A stretch of 64,000 bases of DNA from Bdellovibrionaceae bacterium UBA6502 (GCA_002436415.1 DJMA01000045.1:62001-126000); one strand, 5' to 3'. Counted from the stretch's first letter, positions 25,844 through 34,941 are shown. Made by a program: numbers and translations. Notes: generated by a model from the sequence alone, not told the origin.

Positions 25844-27052
25844 ATGCCGAATCACTTGAAGCTCAATGAGAATCATTGGATAGATAAAGACGCCTTAGAC
25901 ATTTGCAAAAATCTCAGTGAGGCTGGACATACCGCTTATTTGGTAGGCGGCTCTGTACGTGATTACTTAGCTGGAGTTCCACCAAAAGATTTCGACATTG
26001 CCACAGACGCACTTCCCAACCAGGTTAAAAAATTAATTTCTCGCGCTTATGTGATTGGGAAACGTTTTCGTCTGGTTTTAGTTCACCGCCATAATGTTCA
26101 ATACGAAGTAGCAACATTTCGTAGAAACCCAACCCATGCGGAAGCGGATGACGAAGAAGTGCAAAATGACAATCTATTTGGCGAGCCGGAACAAGATGCA
26201 AAACGCCGCGACTTCACAATCAATGCGATGTTTTATGATCCAAAAACGAAACAAGTGATTGATTATGTGGATGGCCTAAAAGATATCGATGCTAGAGTTC
26301 TACGTATGATTGGTGATCCAGTAGAGAGAATTCTTGAAGATCCAATTCGAATCTTGAGAGCCTTAAGACTTTCTCACAAATTGCACTTCCAAATCGAAGA
26401 AAATTTACGCATGGGCATTGCCAATCACCATGCTTGCTTGGCAGAGGCAGCTTTGCCGCGAATTCGTGAAGACTTGCTCAAAATTTTACGCCTACCAGCT
26501 CCAGAAAGATGTTTGCTGGAATGCCATGACCTGGGAGTAATGAAAACCTGTTTTCCTCTCTTGCAGTCAATTTATATGGATCAAGAGCAAAGTGAAATTT
26601 TTGAAACAAGTATGCATCGTGCGGTTCACTTCATTGAAGATTACTCTGATCCGAAAGAACAGTTTTTATGTTTTACTTACGCCATTTTAAAGGCATTAAG
26701 TGCAAACACTGACAAAGAAATTTGGGACGATGAGCTTTTTGACTCCATTGAGAATAGTTTAAAAAATGAATTTGGTGTGTTTAAATCAGAGGTAGAGTTT
26801 ATTCGTAAAAATATGCAACTGATTAGCAGTTTCTCAAGAATCGAAAATTTCATTAAAAGAGGCCGCAGAAGACAGACTAATTTTTTAAGTCACGAAGCCT
26901 TTCCTTACGCTTTAAAACTAGCGCATTGGGATTACTACATTGATTCTGAAACTTATCTCAACTGGCAAGATTTATACCGTAGAGACATTCCACATATGGT
27001 CGAAAAAGATATAGAGAAAATGAAAACTCGTTACTCTAAAAGAAGATCCTAG
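25844..27052 (+). CDS. pcnB: Poly(A) polymerase / CCA-adding enzyme family protein (PcnB)
   Basis: Class II nucleotidyltransferase. From ATG 25844 it has about 402 residues. AYLVGGSVRDYLAG (about 34), then the metal-binding DFDIATDA, RRDFTINAMFYDP and the RNA-binding LRMIGDPVERILEDPIRILRALRLS region are canonical; DEEVQNDNLFGEPEQDAKRRDF favours PcnB. An in-frame ATG at 25802 lies upstream of a possible promoter (TTGACC at 25805, CATAAC at 25828, 17-base spacer), so 25844 is preferred. Because this tRNA-Met gene encodes its CCA, poly(A) addition is the likelier role. It ends 4 bases inside the convergent PilZ gene. Confidence 0.9.
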   Translation: MPNHLKLNENHWIDKDALDICKNLSEAGHTAYLVGGSVRDYLAGVPPKDFDIATDALPNQVKKLISRAYVIGKRFRLVLVHRHNVQYEVATFRRNPTHAEADDEEVQNDNLFGEPEQDAKRRDFTINAMFYDPKTKQVIDYVDGLKDIDARVLRMIGDPVERILEDPIRILRALRLSHKLHFQIEENLRMGIANHHACLAEAALPRIREDLLKILRLPAPERCLLECHDLGVMKTCFPLLQSIYMDQEQSEIFETSMHRAVHFIEDYSDPKEQFLCFTYAILKALSANTDKEIWDDELFDSIENSLKNEFGVFKSEVEFIRKNMQLISSFSRIENFIKRGRRRQTNFLSHEAFPYALKLAHWDYYIDSETYLNWQDLYRRDIPHMVEKDIEKMKTRYSKRRS

Positions 27053-27690
27053 CTGTTTTTTTCACTCTTAAATTCTACTCCAAAACTTTCTGTCTTGGTC
27101 TTTGCTGAGTTCCATTTCACCCAACGAATTATTGCAGGTATTTTTCTTTCATTTTCTTGTGCATCTTTAAAAATGAGTTCTACGGAGTCCCCTTTTTCTA
27201 GAGGACTAATGTTTCCTTGGATCTCGGCCCCTGAAATGCTTAAGTTTACAGTTCTTGCCATAAAATATGCGTTTTCCGATCGAATCTCAACAAAAGGCAA
27301 AGCGCGAAAACGTTCATCTTTACGTACAAATACCGCCTCTCCTTCCAAGTATTTCTTCAGACTTTGTGAAATGCTTTTAGAATCTCTAATTAAAGAAAAC
27401 ACTGCGATTCCCATTTGATTCACGATTTGTTCAAAAGCATCTTTGGGTATTGAGTCACATAAAAAACAAAGCCTGGTTTCTTCAAGACTAGCGTCAAGAA
27501 CCTGTAAAAACTGGCTGTACTTTTCTTCGTAATTTGCAGTGTGAACAAGAATTAGTGAATAGTCATTTTCTTTCATTTCCAACCAAGCTTCTGGCTTCGT
27601 TTGAATCTGATAAAGCTTCCAAGCATCGTTTTTCACATTCTTTTTAATTTCATCAAAATATTTTTCTTCGCAAATAACACCAACATTCAT
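27049..27690 (-). CDS. PilZ-domain protein with degenerate receiver-like N terminus
   Basis: 213 residues. Residues 1-110 look like a receiver-type alpha/beta fold (NVGVICEEKYFDEI, YSLILVHTANY) without the phosphoacceptor Asp. Residues about 120-208 form a PilZ domain: KDERFRALPFVEIR supplies the RxxxR-like start, TVNLSISGAEIQG the (D/N)xSxxG motif, and IRWVKWNS...FGVEF the terminal strands. It probably binds cyclic di-GMP. The same architecture recurs at 31585. Single gene, convergent with pcnB. Confidence 0.8.
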   Translation of the reverse strand: MNVGVICEEKYFDEIKKNVKNDAWKLYQIQTKPEAWLEMKENDYSLILVHTANYEEKYSQFLQVLDASLEETRLCFLCDSIPKDAFEQIVNQMGIAVFSLIRDSKSISQSLKKYLEGEAVFVRKDERFRALPFVEIRSENAYFMARTVNLSISGAEIQGNISPLEKGDSVELIFKDAQENERKIPAIIRWVKWNSAKTKTESFGVEFKSEKNS

Positions 27691-27848
27691 TCTTATATTT
27701 TCCAGGACCTATCGCTATCAAACAATAAGAAAGACTCTTTTTGTGAATTCTTAGCTACCCCTTAGCCTAGTCTTTGGTTATCCTTTCGAGACGAAAGCAT
27801 TAGTGCTTTGCGGTTGACCATTTTTTTATAGAAAGAGACAATGTTTTT

Positions 27849-28721
27849 ATGTTTAAAAATCTAGATGAAGATGAATTGCGTGCCTTATTACAAAAGAAAG
27901 AAGAAGAAATTATCTTTTTAAAAGATGAGTTATTAAAAGCGGCTCATCAAATGGAGCGCTTTGCAGAGCGCACAGAAGAGCAAGGCCGAATCAGTGCATC
28001 TTTACTTAAATTATTGTCACCAACCGAGTTTCCACAAATTCCAGGCTACCAAATTAGTTCTAAATTTAGCGCTTCCTTCAAAGGTAGTGAATACATGGAG
28101 CTTGTAAATTACAAAGAGAAAACTCACTTTGGCATTTTAATGAGCCACTGCGAAGGCGCTGGATTGAGCGCCCTATTCTTAGCCTGCTTGCTAAAAATGA
28201 GTCCAGAAATGGATAGCGCCAGAAGATTGGGAAGCTATGAATTTGTTCAAAAAATTTCTAAAGAGCTGCAAGAAAGTTTAGATGAAAAAGCAAAGCTAAG
28301 TATATTTTATGCCATGATGAATCGAACAAGTAGTGAGTTAAACGTAACTTCTTTTGGAAACTACCTTCTTTTGAAAAGGGACAAAGAAGAAAACCTAAGC
28401 TTAGTGAGTGAATTTAATCCTGAAATAAGCTCACAAACTATATTAGAAGAAAACCGTCAACCTATTGGCCTCGCAATGGAAGAACATCTAGTTGTTTTAT
28501 CTCCTGGATTTTTGAAAGCTTTTACTTTTAGCTCACAAAATTCAGCCGCCGATTTCTTCAAAGACAAACTAAAGAAATTAGATTGGTCAGACCTGAATCA
28601 AGTGAGAAACGAGTTTTTTGTGCTGCAATCAGAAGCTCTGAATGGCAAAAAAAGTGACTATGACGCATGCGTTTTAGTTATGCAAAACCAAGATAGAAGC
28701 TTAAAGCTTGCTTCTGTTTAG
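27849..28721 (+). CDS. SpoIIE/PP2C-like protein with substituted metal ligands
   Basis: 290 residues: an N-terminal coiled coil (about 5-55, EEEIIFLKDELLKAA) then a region resembling SpoIIE-type PP2C phosphatases, IPGYQISSKFSASFKGSEYMELVNY and FGILMSHCEGAGLSALFLACLL. The metal-binding aspartates of the family (GGDxxD, DxxGHG) are replaced by GSEYME and SHCEGAG, while a late Asp (SDYDACVLVM) remains. It is therefore probably a pseudo-phosphatase or a very divergent one. The lipase gene follows after 21 bases. Confidence 0.65.
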   Translation: MFKNLDEDELRALLQKKEEEIIFLKDELLKAAHQMERFAERTEEQGRISASLLKLLSPTEFPQIPGYQISSKFSASFKGSEYMELVNYKEKTHFGILMSHCEGAGLSALFLACLLKMSPEMDSARRLGSYEFVQKISKELQESLDEKAKLSIFYAMMNRTSSELNVTSFGNYLLLKRDKEENLSLVSEFNPEISSQTILEENRQPIGLAMEEHLVVLSPGFLKAFTFSSQNSAADFFKDKLKKLDWSDLNQVRNEFFVLQSEALNGKKSDYDACVLVMQNQDRSLKLASV

Positions 28722-28742
28722 TTTTTCGCGGACCATATTTAT

Positions 28743-29558
28743 ATGGGCTTAAGAACAGATGTGATCTCAGAAGATGAGGAATGTGTAAAAAGCAAATATA
28801 GCTTAGTAACCCAAGAGTATCTTTATAAAGTAAAACGTTATACTCACAATCTTACTCGTGAAGTGGTTGCCAACCTAGTGGCGTTAAACGTTTATCCTCT
28901 TGGATTGTTTCAACCAAAGCAAAACGCCTACCCTCATCCGTCTTTTGCAGAAAACAAATACCCTGTTCTTTTAGTTCACGGAATCATTCACAATCACAGC
29001 GCTTTTCGCCAATTGGAAAAAAAGTTTTTTCATTTGGGTTGGCACAATATTTTTACCATGAACTATCGAACTGCCACAGGAAGCATTCATCGAATGGCTG
29101 GTGATCTTTCAAAAGTGGTCGATGATATATTGCAAAAAACCAACGCCACCCAAATCGATATTGTCGCTCATAGTCTTGGTGGGCTAGTTGCTAGAAAGTT
29201 TATGTCAGTGGGTGAAGGCCGAGGTAAGATCAGAAAATTGATTACTCTAGGCACTCCTCACCAGGGCACCTGTAAAAGTAAAGTTCTTCGCTGGGTTCCA
29301 GGAAGCTCCTTAGGAGAAGATTTAAACCACCAATCCTATTTCATTCGAAACCTAATCAGTACACCTCTTCCAAAAGGAAGTGAAATTATTAGTATCGGTT
29401 CTGAATTTGATTGGACTTCCGAAGAGAAAGAGAATTTCTTCGCCACTGGAACTCCAACCCAAGCCTTTAGTAATATCTCTTACGAAGACATTGGTCATAC
29501 GGGGCTCCTATTTAGTGAAGCAGTGTTTAACGATATCGCCTATAGTTTGACTCGATAA
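28743..29558 (+). CDS. Lipase/acyltransferase-like alpha/beta hydrolase
   Basis: 271 residues. YPVLLVHGIIHNHSAF (about 75-90) is the HG oxyanion strand, DIVAHSLGGLVARKFM the nucleophile elbow (Ser about 143), KLITLGTPHQGT the typical bacterial triacylglycerol-lipase segment, and GHTGLLFSE near 250 provides a candidate catalytic His. No signal peptide; about 60 residues precede the hydrolase core. Substrate probably lipid or acyl ester; undefined. It directly follows the PP2C-like gene. Confidence 0.82.
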   Translation: MGLRTDVISEDEECVKSKYSLVTQEYLYKVKRYTHNLTREVVANLVALNVYPLGLFQPKQNAYPHPSFAENKYPVLLVHGIIHNHSAFRQLEKKFFHLGWHNIFTMNYRTATGSIHRMAGDLSKVVDDILQKTNATQIDIVAHSLGGLVARKFMSVGEGRGKIRKLITLGTPHQGTCKSKVLRWVPGSSLGEDLNHQSYFIRNLISTPLPKGSEIISIGSEFDWTSEEKENFFATGTPTQAFSNISYEDIGHTGLLFSEAVFNDIAYSLTR

Positions 29559-29758
29559 AACAAAAAACTAGGGAATTCCCTGAGTAATTATTAAGTATTT
29601 CTTGCTATTCTTGCTTTAAAAATAAACACAAAAGACTCAATTCGAGAAGGCCTCAAAAATAATCAAATACTTTAGTAAGGCTAGCAAAGACTTTCTAGCC
29701 AAATTAAAGCTTTATTGCTATCATTGGTTGTTAATTTAATTCTAAAAGGAGAAATAAG

Positions 29759-30892
29759 ATGTCTCAGACTTATGAAGGCGCATTAGATCGTGGTCTTGAA
29801 GGAGTGGTTGCTTGTTCAACAGGAATCTCTTCTATCGTAGATGCCACTCTTTGTTACCGTGGATACACTATCGACCAACTTGCAGAACATTCTACTTTTG
29901 AAGAGACTGTGTTTCTTCTTTGGAATGATCGTTTGCCAACTGCTTCTGAATTAGAAGCTTTCTCAAAAGACTTAAAAGCTGAAATGAAAGTAGACGCCGC
30001 TGCCATGGAAGTGATTTCAAAACTTCCAACAGAAAACGTTCACCCAATGGCTTGGTTACGTTCTGCTGTCTCAATTCTTGCTCACTACGATTCTACAGCT
30101 CAAGATGATTCCAAAGAAGCAAACTTGAAAAAAGGAATCATGCTTACTGCTAAGCTTGGTACTTTAGTTGCTGCTTTCCAAAGAATTCGCACTGGTAAGC
30201 CAGTAGTTGAACCAAAAGCGGATCAGTCCATTGCCTGGAACTTTATGTATATGTTAAACGGTGAAGAGCCAAAAGCTGAGATCGTTAAGGTTATGGACAC
30301 TTGTTTGATCTTACACGCTGACCATGAGTTAAACTGCTCTGCCTTTGCAGCTCGTGTAACCGCTTCTTCTTTGAGTGATATTTACTCTTCAGTGGTTTCT
30401 GCCATTGGTGCTTTAAAAGGACCTTTACACGGTGGAGCGAATGAGCAAGTAATGTTAATGCTTAAAGACATCGGAACAGAAGAAAAAGCTGGTGAGTGGG
30501 TTAAAGACGCTCTAGCTCGTAAAGAAAAAATCATGGGCTTCGGTCACCGCGTTTACAAAAACGGTGATCCACGTGCAAGAATCCTTCGCAGCATCAGTAA
30601 AGAAGTTACAGAAGCAAGCCCTGAGCCACATTGGTTTAAAATGTCTGTATTAATTGACGATACAGTTCAAAACGAAAAAGGACTTCTACCGAACGTAGAT
30701 TTCTACTCTGCAACTGTGTACTACTCTATGGGAATCCCAATAGACATTTACACGCCAATCTTCGCAATGAGCCGTGTAAGTGGTTGGTTAGCTCATATGT
30801 ACGAGCAATGGGAAAACAACAGAATCTACCGCCCACGCGGAAAATGGGTTGGAAAAGAAGGTTTAACCTACAAACCAATCTCCGAAAGATAA
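29759..30892 (+). CDS. gltA: Citrate synthase
   Basis: Condenses acetyl-CoA and oxaloacetate at TCA-cycle entry. 377 residues, the short hexamer-independent type. Catalytic His in HADHELNCSAFAAR (about 180), LKGPLHGGANEQVM, GFGHRVYKNGDPRA, and the catalytic Asp in LPNVDFYSA. 2-methylcitrate synthase is a close alternative. An AAAAGGAG site precedes ATG, and a strong terminator follows immediately. Confidence 0.93.
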   Translation: MSQTYEGALDRGLEGVVACSTGISSIVDATLCYRGYTIDQLAEHSTFEETVFLLWNDRLPTASELEAFSKDLKAEMKVDAAAMEVISKLPTENVHPMAWLRSAVSILAHYDSTAQDDSKEANLKKGIMLTAKLGTLVAAFQRIRTGKPVVEPKADQSIAWNFMYMLNGEEPKAEIVKVMDTCLILHADHELNCSAFAARVTASSLSDIYSSVVSAIGALKGPLHGGANEQVMLMLKDIGTEEKAGEWVKDALARKEKIMGFGHRVYKNGDPRARILRSISKEVTEASPEPHWFKMSVLIDDTVQNEKGLLPNVDFYSATVYYSMGIPIDIYTPIFAMSRVSGWLAHMYEQWENNRIYRPRGKWVGKEGLTYKPISER

Positions 30893-30898
30893 AACCAC

Positions 30899-30928
30899 AA
30901 AGCCCGCTACCAAGCGGGCTTTTTTTAT
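30899..30928 (+). terminator. Terminator of gltA
   Basis: AGCCCGCT and AGCGGGCT around an ACCA loop, followed by seven T; begins 9 bases after the stop. Confidence 0.95.
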
Positions 30929-30978
30929 GGCTTCAAAACAAAAGCACCTTTGAGAGCGCAGCGACTCAAACAGCCATC

Positions 30979-31004
30979 TCCGCCGAAGCCTAGGCGTAGG
31001 CGGA
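30979..31004. repeat. GC-rich palindromic element
   Basis: TCCGCC and GGCGGA flank an inner GCCTAGGC palindrome; the whole folds as a hairpin. It resembles the short palindromic repeats found dispersed in many bacterial genomes. Only one full copy is seen here. Confidence 0.5.
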
Positions 31005-31034
31005 CCACTCCCCCGCACCAGCAAACGAAGAAAA

Positions 31035-31355
31035 AACTTCGAGATTTAGCAAAGAAGAAATGAGAAAGAGGCCTTCTGAAGCAAAAGTGTTTTGATCAGA
31101 CCTTTTTGGATCAGGAAGATCCAAAACGAGTAACATGGATGTGAGGGAAGAAGCCGAAGGCGCCTAACCGGAAAACGCGTCTGAGCAAAATACTTTTGCT
31201 TCAGGAGGCCGGCTCATTCGAAGAACCAAACCGAGAAGTTAAAACCAACTTCCAAAAAACCACAAATAAGCCCCAGCCGAAGGCCAAAAACGCCTTCTAA
31301 AAAAATACATTTCTCAGAAGGCCGACTCATTCAAAGAACCAAACCGAGAAGTAAA
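31035..31355. repeat. Three diverged copies of a 40-65 bp repeat in mixed orientation
   Basis: Copies at about 31035-31100 (plus), 31180-31242 (minus) and 31312-31352 (minus). The two minus copies share about 37 bases with four differences (core CTTCTCGGTTTGGTTCTT). The plus copy and the middle copy share 32 bases (core CTGAAGCAAAAGT) and form a long inverted repeat with a 79-base spacer that itself contains a hairpin. The minus copies read as a short peptide tail (SRFGS-NE) before TGA, and the plus copy as TSRF-like too, so they may be relics of a coding repeat. Confidence 0.7.
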
Positions 31356-31584
31356 GAACAACCCCATTTTAAATACATAAAAACAAAAAAAACCTCCAAC
31401 ACCCACCTTGTCTAAAACTTCCACAAAAAACCAAAATCCCAAAACGAGACCCACAAACAAATCCCCACCAAGTCCACTAGTTTTCTCTAAATCACAAATT
31501 CTCGACAAAACATTATACAGGACTCTTTTAATATAAACTAAAACAATGGAGCGCCGAAAAAGCTAAGGTAAGGAGAACAACCGG

Positions 31585-32259
31585 ATGCTAAACTTTCTTG
31601 TGATTTCACCACAAAACCCGTATCAAAAAGAGTTCAGAAATTTTGTAAAGAGTCTAGAAGGTGTTCATCACACCATCGTAGATAATATTGATTCGGCGAA
31701 AGCAAAAATTCATTACAATCGTCCACAAGTATTGATGGTGCATATTTCAAAAATCAGTCACACTAGCTTAAAGGGCATTGAGCAAATCAGAAGCCCCTTT
31801 GATTTACCTGTGATTCTCTTTACAAATTCCATCACAGAATCAGACATTACAAAAATTAAAGAAATGAAACACTACTACATACTTGGAAGACCTTACCTTT
31901 CTCGTGATGTTTTAGGTGTAGCCTTTAAAATGGTTCACAACGAAATGCCTGAGCAACAATTGCATAGAAGGTATATGACGAATCAGTTCACTAGCTTAAG
32001 TGGTTTAGATTCTGATTTAAATATGGAAGGAAACATTACCAACCTTAGCATCAGTGGTGCCAAGATTAAGCTAAATGCTCACTCGGCTTGGAAAGAGGGA
32101 GATTTAGTAAAACTAGATATTCCTTTAAATAAGATTAGAAAAAACCACAGTGTCCACGCAAAAGTAGTTTGGGTAGAAGGCCTAGAAAGTGACAACGAGG
32201 TAGGAGTAGAGTTTATTCCTACCGACGAAGTCTATAATCATCTTTTAGGTAGTGTCTAA
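31585..32259 (+). CDS. PilZ-domain protein with degenerate receiver-like N terminus
   Basis: 224 residues. Residues 1-115 have receiver-like strands (MLNFLVISPQNPYQKEF, PQVLMVHISKIS, LPVILFTNS) but Asp is replaced at the phosphorylation position. The PilZ domain spans about 128-218: HRRYMTNQFTSL, then GNITNLSISGAKIKL (NxSxxG) and KVVWVEG...VGVEFIP. Predicted cyclic-di-GMP effector, paralogous in architecture to the protein at 27049. GGAGAA precedes the ATG. Convergent with elbB. Confidence 0.82.
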   Translation: MLNFLVISPQNPYQKEFRNFVKSLEGVHHTIVDNIDSAKAKIHYNRPQVLMVHISKISHTSLKGIEQIRSPFDLPVILFTNSITESDITKIKEMKHYYILGRPYLSRDVLGVAFKMVHNEMPEQQLHRRYMTNQFTSLSGLDSDLNMEGNITNLSISGAKIKLNAHSAWKEGDLVKLDIPLNKIRKNHSVHAKVVWVEGLESDNEVGVEFIPTDEVYNHLLGSV

Positions 32260-32263
32260 TCTA

Positions 32264-32917
32264 CTAAGCCATTTCTATTAGTTCATGAATGGCTTTACGA
32301 ATTCCTGTGTATACTTCGTGAGGTTTAGCATCATACATATACGCAGGAGCACTAATCACTTTATGTTCTCGGTCAGTTACAAAGTCATCCACATCACAGT
32401 TGATATGCTCTGCTCCAGTTTTTTCGATTTCAGCAGCAGTTCCCTCATCATTCCCAATACTAAGTGCTACACCTTCTTTGCCTAAAACAAGAGACAGCAT
32501 GGCTGGAGCAATACAAAATACCGCGATCGGTTTGCTCGCTGCGTGGAAGTCTTTGATGGCTTTTTCTAAAACAGGTAAAACTTTTCCTTTAGAAGCTTTG
32601 ACAGCAAAATCACTTAAATTTTTTGCAGCTCCAAAACCACCAGGAATCACCATCGCATCAAAATTTTCTTCTTTTAAATTTTCAAGATCAGTCACTCTTC
32701 CACGGGTGATCCTAGCAACATCTTCAAAAAGATTTCTCTCTTTACCAGTTTCTTCACCACTATTATGGTCCACTTCTTTTTGAGTAGCCTTCGGGGCAAA
32801 CACTTCAACTGTAGCTCCCTCTTCGCTTAAAGCGATTAAACTACTAACTGCTTCAGTGACCTCAGCGCCGTCTAAATACCCACAACCACTTAATACAACA
32901 GCTACTTTTCTTTCCAT
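32264..32917 (-). CDS. elbB: ElbB-like DJ-1/PfpI glyoxalase family protein
   Basis: 217 residues from ATG 32917 (GGAG site). KVAVVLSGCGYLDGAEVTEA, the GETGKERNLFEDVARITRG-like segment (here EETGKERNL), AMVIPGGFGAAKNLSDFA and the nucleophile region IAVFCIAPAMLS (Cys about 134) are the ElbB hallmarks. The family has weak glyoxalase activity, and E. coli ElbB is linked to isoprenoid synthesis. A longer frame to 32968 exists but lacks a ribosome site. Confidence 0.9.
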   Translation of the reverse strand: MERKVAVVLSGCGYLDGAEVTEAVSSLIALSEEGATVEVFAPKATQKEVDHNSGEETGKERNLFEDVARITRGRVTDLENLKEENFDAMVIPGGFGAAKNLSDFAVKASKGKVLPVLEKAIKDFHAASKPIAVFCIAPAMLSLVLGKEGVALSIGNDEGTAAEIEKTGAEHINCDVDDFVTDREHKVISAPAYMYDAKPHEVYTGIRKAIHELIEMA

Positions 32918-33076
32918 AAAAACTCCGCAACAGAACTTTAAAATTACCTTGAGAAAATCGAAATTCATTGCAATTGCAATAAACTATGAAACCAAAAAGC
33001 TTTTCATAAACGCACTTTTTGGTTTTCTGATCCTAATAGAGAGATTGAAATTAGGCAAGCATCCACCGCAGTGTTT

Positions 33077-33847
33077 TTACTCAGCACTGCTGCTATTGCC
33101 AAAATTTGTGGAATGAACACACTGCTTCAGGGGATATTCTGCTCCATCTAGCTCAATTTTCACCGATATGCAGTACTCAAGAGTTCTAGCTAACCAAGGT
33201 ACATCGGGACTAATTTTGTATTGATGATGAAATAAGTTTTCTTCCCCTTCAGGGCTAATTAGTTTCTGTTGAAAATCCAATGAATACACTCGCATCTTAC
33301 AGCTCGTCATCCCAGGGCAACCAGCATCTTGAATGATTTGTGGTGCCTCCTCTACTCCAACCGAATAATTGATGTTGTAAAAAGTGTTTGAATAAGAGGA
33401 AGGATAATTAATGTCCGCTAAAAAAATTGCGTAGGTATCGCTTAACATATCTCCGAGGCAGGCATTCAAATCAGTTTTAAACTTTTCGAGCTTGCCATTG
33501 ATTTTTTCTTGCTTGGTTTGCAAATAAAAAAATTGTAGTCCCTCAGAGCCATCCCCATAGCAATCCGCCGATTGGGTTTCATAAACATCAAGACGAGTTA
33601 CAATTTCTGCATCTAAATCATTTCCAGCAATGGTCCCATCCTGCACTTGAACTACAAAATCTCCTGAATTCAAGCTTGGATTCATTTTTAAAACAATGTC
33701 TTCAAATTTTTTTGCTACATCAGCAATGGTATATGCTTGTCCCAGATCATCATCCTCTAAGTCCTTTGTACATGAACTCAAAACGAAAAAAAGACCACAT
33801 AGTAGCATCACCCAAACGAGCTTCTTCTCATAAAAAGCATTTTTCAT
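33077..33847 (-). CDS. Hypothetical lipoprotein
   Basis: 256 residues from ATG 33847, which overlaps the stop of the GNAT gene (ATGA). Lipoprotein signal MKNAFYEKKLVWVML...VLSSC with mature Cys about 27, followed by acidic residues. The mature part contains six to seven Cys, some probably disulfide-bonded, and a middle region ADINYPSSYSNTFYNINYSV. No family recognised. Translationally coupled to the acetyltransferase upstream. Confidence 0.7.
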   Translation of the reverse strand: MKNAFYEKKLVWVMLLCGLFFVLSSCTKDLEDDDLGQAYTIADVAKKFEDIVLKMNPSLNSGDFVVQVQDGTIAGNDLDAEIVTRLDVYETQSADCYGDGSEGLQFFYLQTKQEKINGKLEKFKTDLNACLGDMLSDTYAIFLADINYPSSYSNTFYNINYSVGVEEAPQIIQDAGCPGMTSCKMRVYSLDFQQKLISPEGEENLFHHQYKISPDVPWLARTLEYCISVKIELDGAEYPLKQCVHSTNFGNSSSAE

Positions 33848-34941
33848 ATGGAATCCCAGCCCCAAATCCATAAAGGTAAAGGCAAACAACTAGAAACCAA
33901 ATCAAAATCCTTCGAATCCATTTGCGTGGCAACAAATGGAACCTTGGGTCCAAAGACATATTGAACAAATTCACTTTCCGTAAATTTCACTTTGGAATGT
34001 TGGCTAGAGAATTGAATGCCATTTTCAGAACTGCTAATTTCAATGTCCGTTCTTTTTAAAGCCCCTTGCAGATACTTTTGGACCTTCTCGGCAAATCTCG
34101 GTGCATTCAGTAACTTAATCATACCTAACATTCCATGGTGGATGTTGATTTTTCTTTCCGTTAAGCTACGAATCAAGTTCATAGAATGGTAGGGAATCAT
34201 CCACTGTAAGGTTTTTTTCTGCGTCTTATGAATGTAGGTGGCTAATTCAAATAAGGCATCCATTGCCCCACCCCATTCATGAATATAATCTTGAAGATCC
34301 GCACCCTTACCTTCTGCCATATAAGCAACAAGTTGACCAGCATGATCCCAAGCCGTGTAGACTCTTTGGTTTGGAATTTTTAAATATTCTCTTACCTGGT
34401 TCTCAGTACGAACACTTGAAACCGTATGTTTTTGAAAAACCCGGGATATGGCTTTAGGGTCAATGTTGTTTCCTTCACGAATTTTATACTTTCCGCTTGG
34501 AGCATCTACCAAAGATTGATCAATTTGTGCTGTCAATTCTGAGCCCGCCAGCTCAAATCCAATTTTACGATAAAAATCAAATAGATTGGTCCACAAGATC
34601 GCAAAGTCACAGTCTTCAGATTTAGCCGATTCAATACACTCTGTGATAATTTGACTAGATAAGCCTTGGTTTCTGTGTTGCTCATGAGTCACAACCGAAC
34701 CGATCGCTGCAAATTTATAAACGGCTTGAGGGCTCTTTATTAAAATGGGGGCCCAAACGGCGTGGGAAACTACCTCATTATTTTGGTCATAGATCACACG
34801 AGCATTTCGTTGATTGGCCTGAGCTAGTGCCATGGGATATTCTTGAAGGATGGACCATTCCGTATCTGGTCGAAGCTTCTTGTTTAGGAATGAAATAATA
34901 TCACTATATTCTGTCTGCTTAGGAACTCTAGGTCCTTCCAT
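33844..34941 (-). CDS. GNAT-family acetyltransferase
   Basis: 365 residues from ATG 34941, behind a very strong AAGGAGGA site. The N-terminal domain (about 20-140) has the acetyl-CoA loop VVTHEQHRNQGLSSQIITE (R/Q-x-x-G-x-S) and CDFAILWTNLFDFYRKIGFELAG, typical of the Eis/GNAT class. The remaining 220 residues look like a second, divergent GNAT or SCP2-like half. Substrate unknown. It leads a two-gene unit with a lipoprotein. Confidence 0.82.
   Translation of the reverse strand: MEGPRVPKQTEYSDIISFLNKKLRPDTEWSILQEYPMALAQANQRNARVIYDQNNEVVSHAVWAPILIKSPQAVYKFAAIGSVVTHEQHRNQGLSSQIITECIESAKSEDCDFAILWTNLFDFYRKIGFELAGSELTAQIDQSLVDAPSGKYKIREGNNIDPKAISRVFQKHTVSSVRTENQVREYLKIPNQRVYTAWDHAGQLVAYMAEGKGADLQDYIHEWGGAMDALFELATYIHKTQKKTLQWMIPYHSMNLIRSLTERKINIHHGMLGMIKLLNAPRFAEKVQKYLQGALKRTDIEISSSENGIQFSSQHSKVKFTESEFVQYVFGPKVPFVATQMDSKDFDLVSSCLPLPLWIWGWDSI

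Larger units (their letters stand above)
30929..31584. other. Non-coding, repeat-bearing region after gltA
   Basis: 656 bases. It contains a GC-rich palindrome (30979-31004), three related repeat copies in two orientations (31035-31355), a perfect hairpin (TTTGGATC/GATCCAAA, about 31107-31127) and a very C-rich, G-poor stretch (about 31350-31490). No ORF has a credible start. The sequence composition differs from the flanks. Its function is unknown. Confidence 0.7.

Noticed and set aside
31314..31508. 64-codon minus-strand ORF in the repeat region
   Set aside because: No ribosome site; it runs through the G/T-rich strand and into a repeat copy. Kept only as part of the repeat description.
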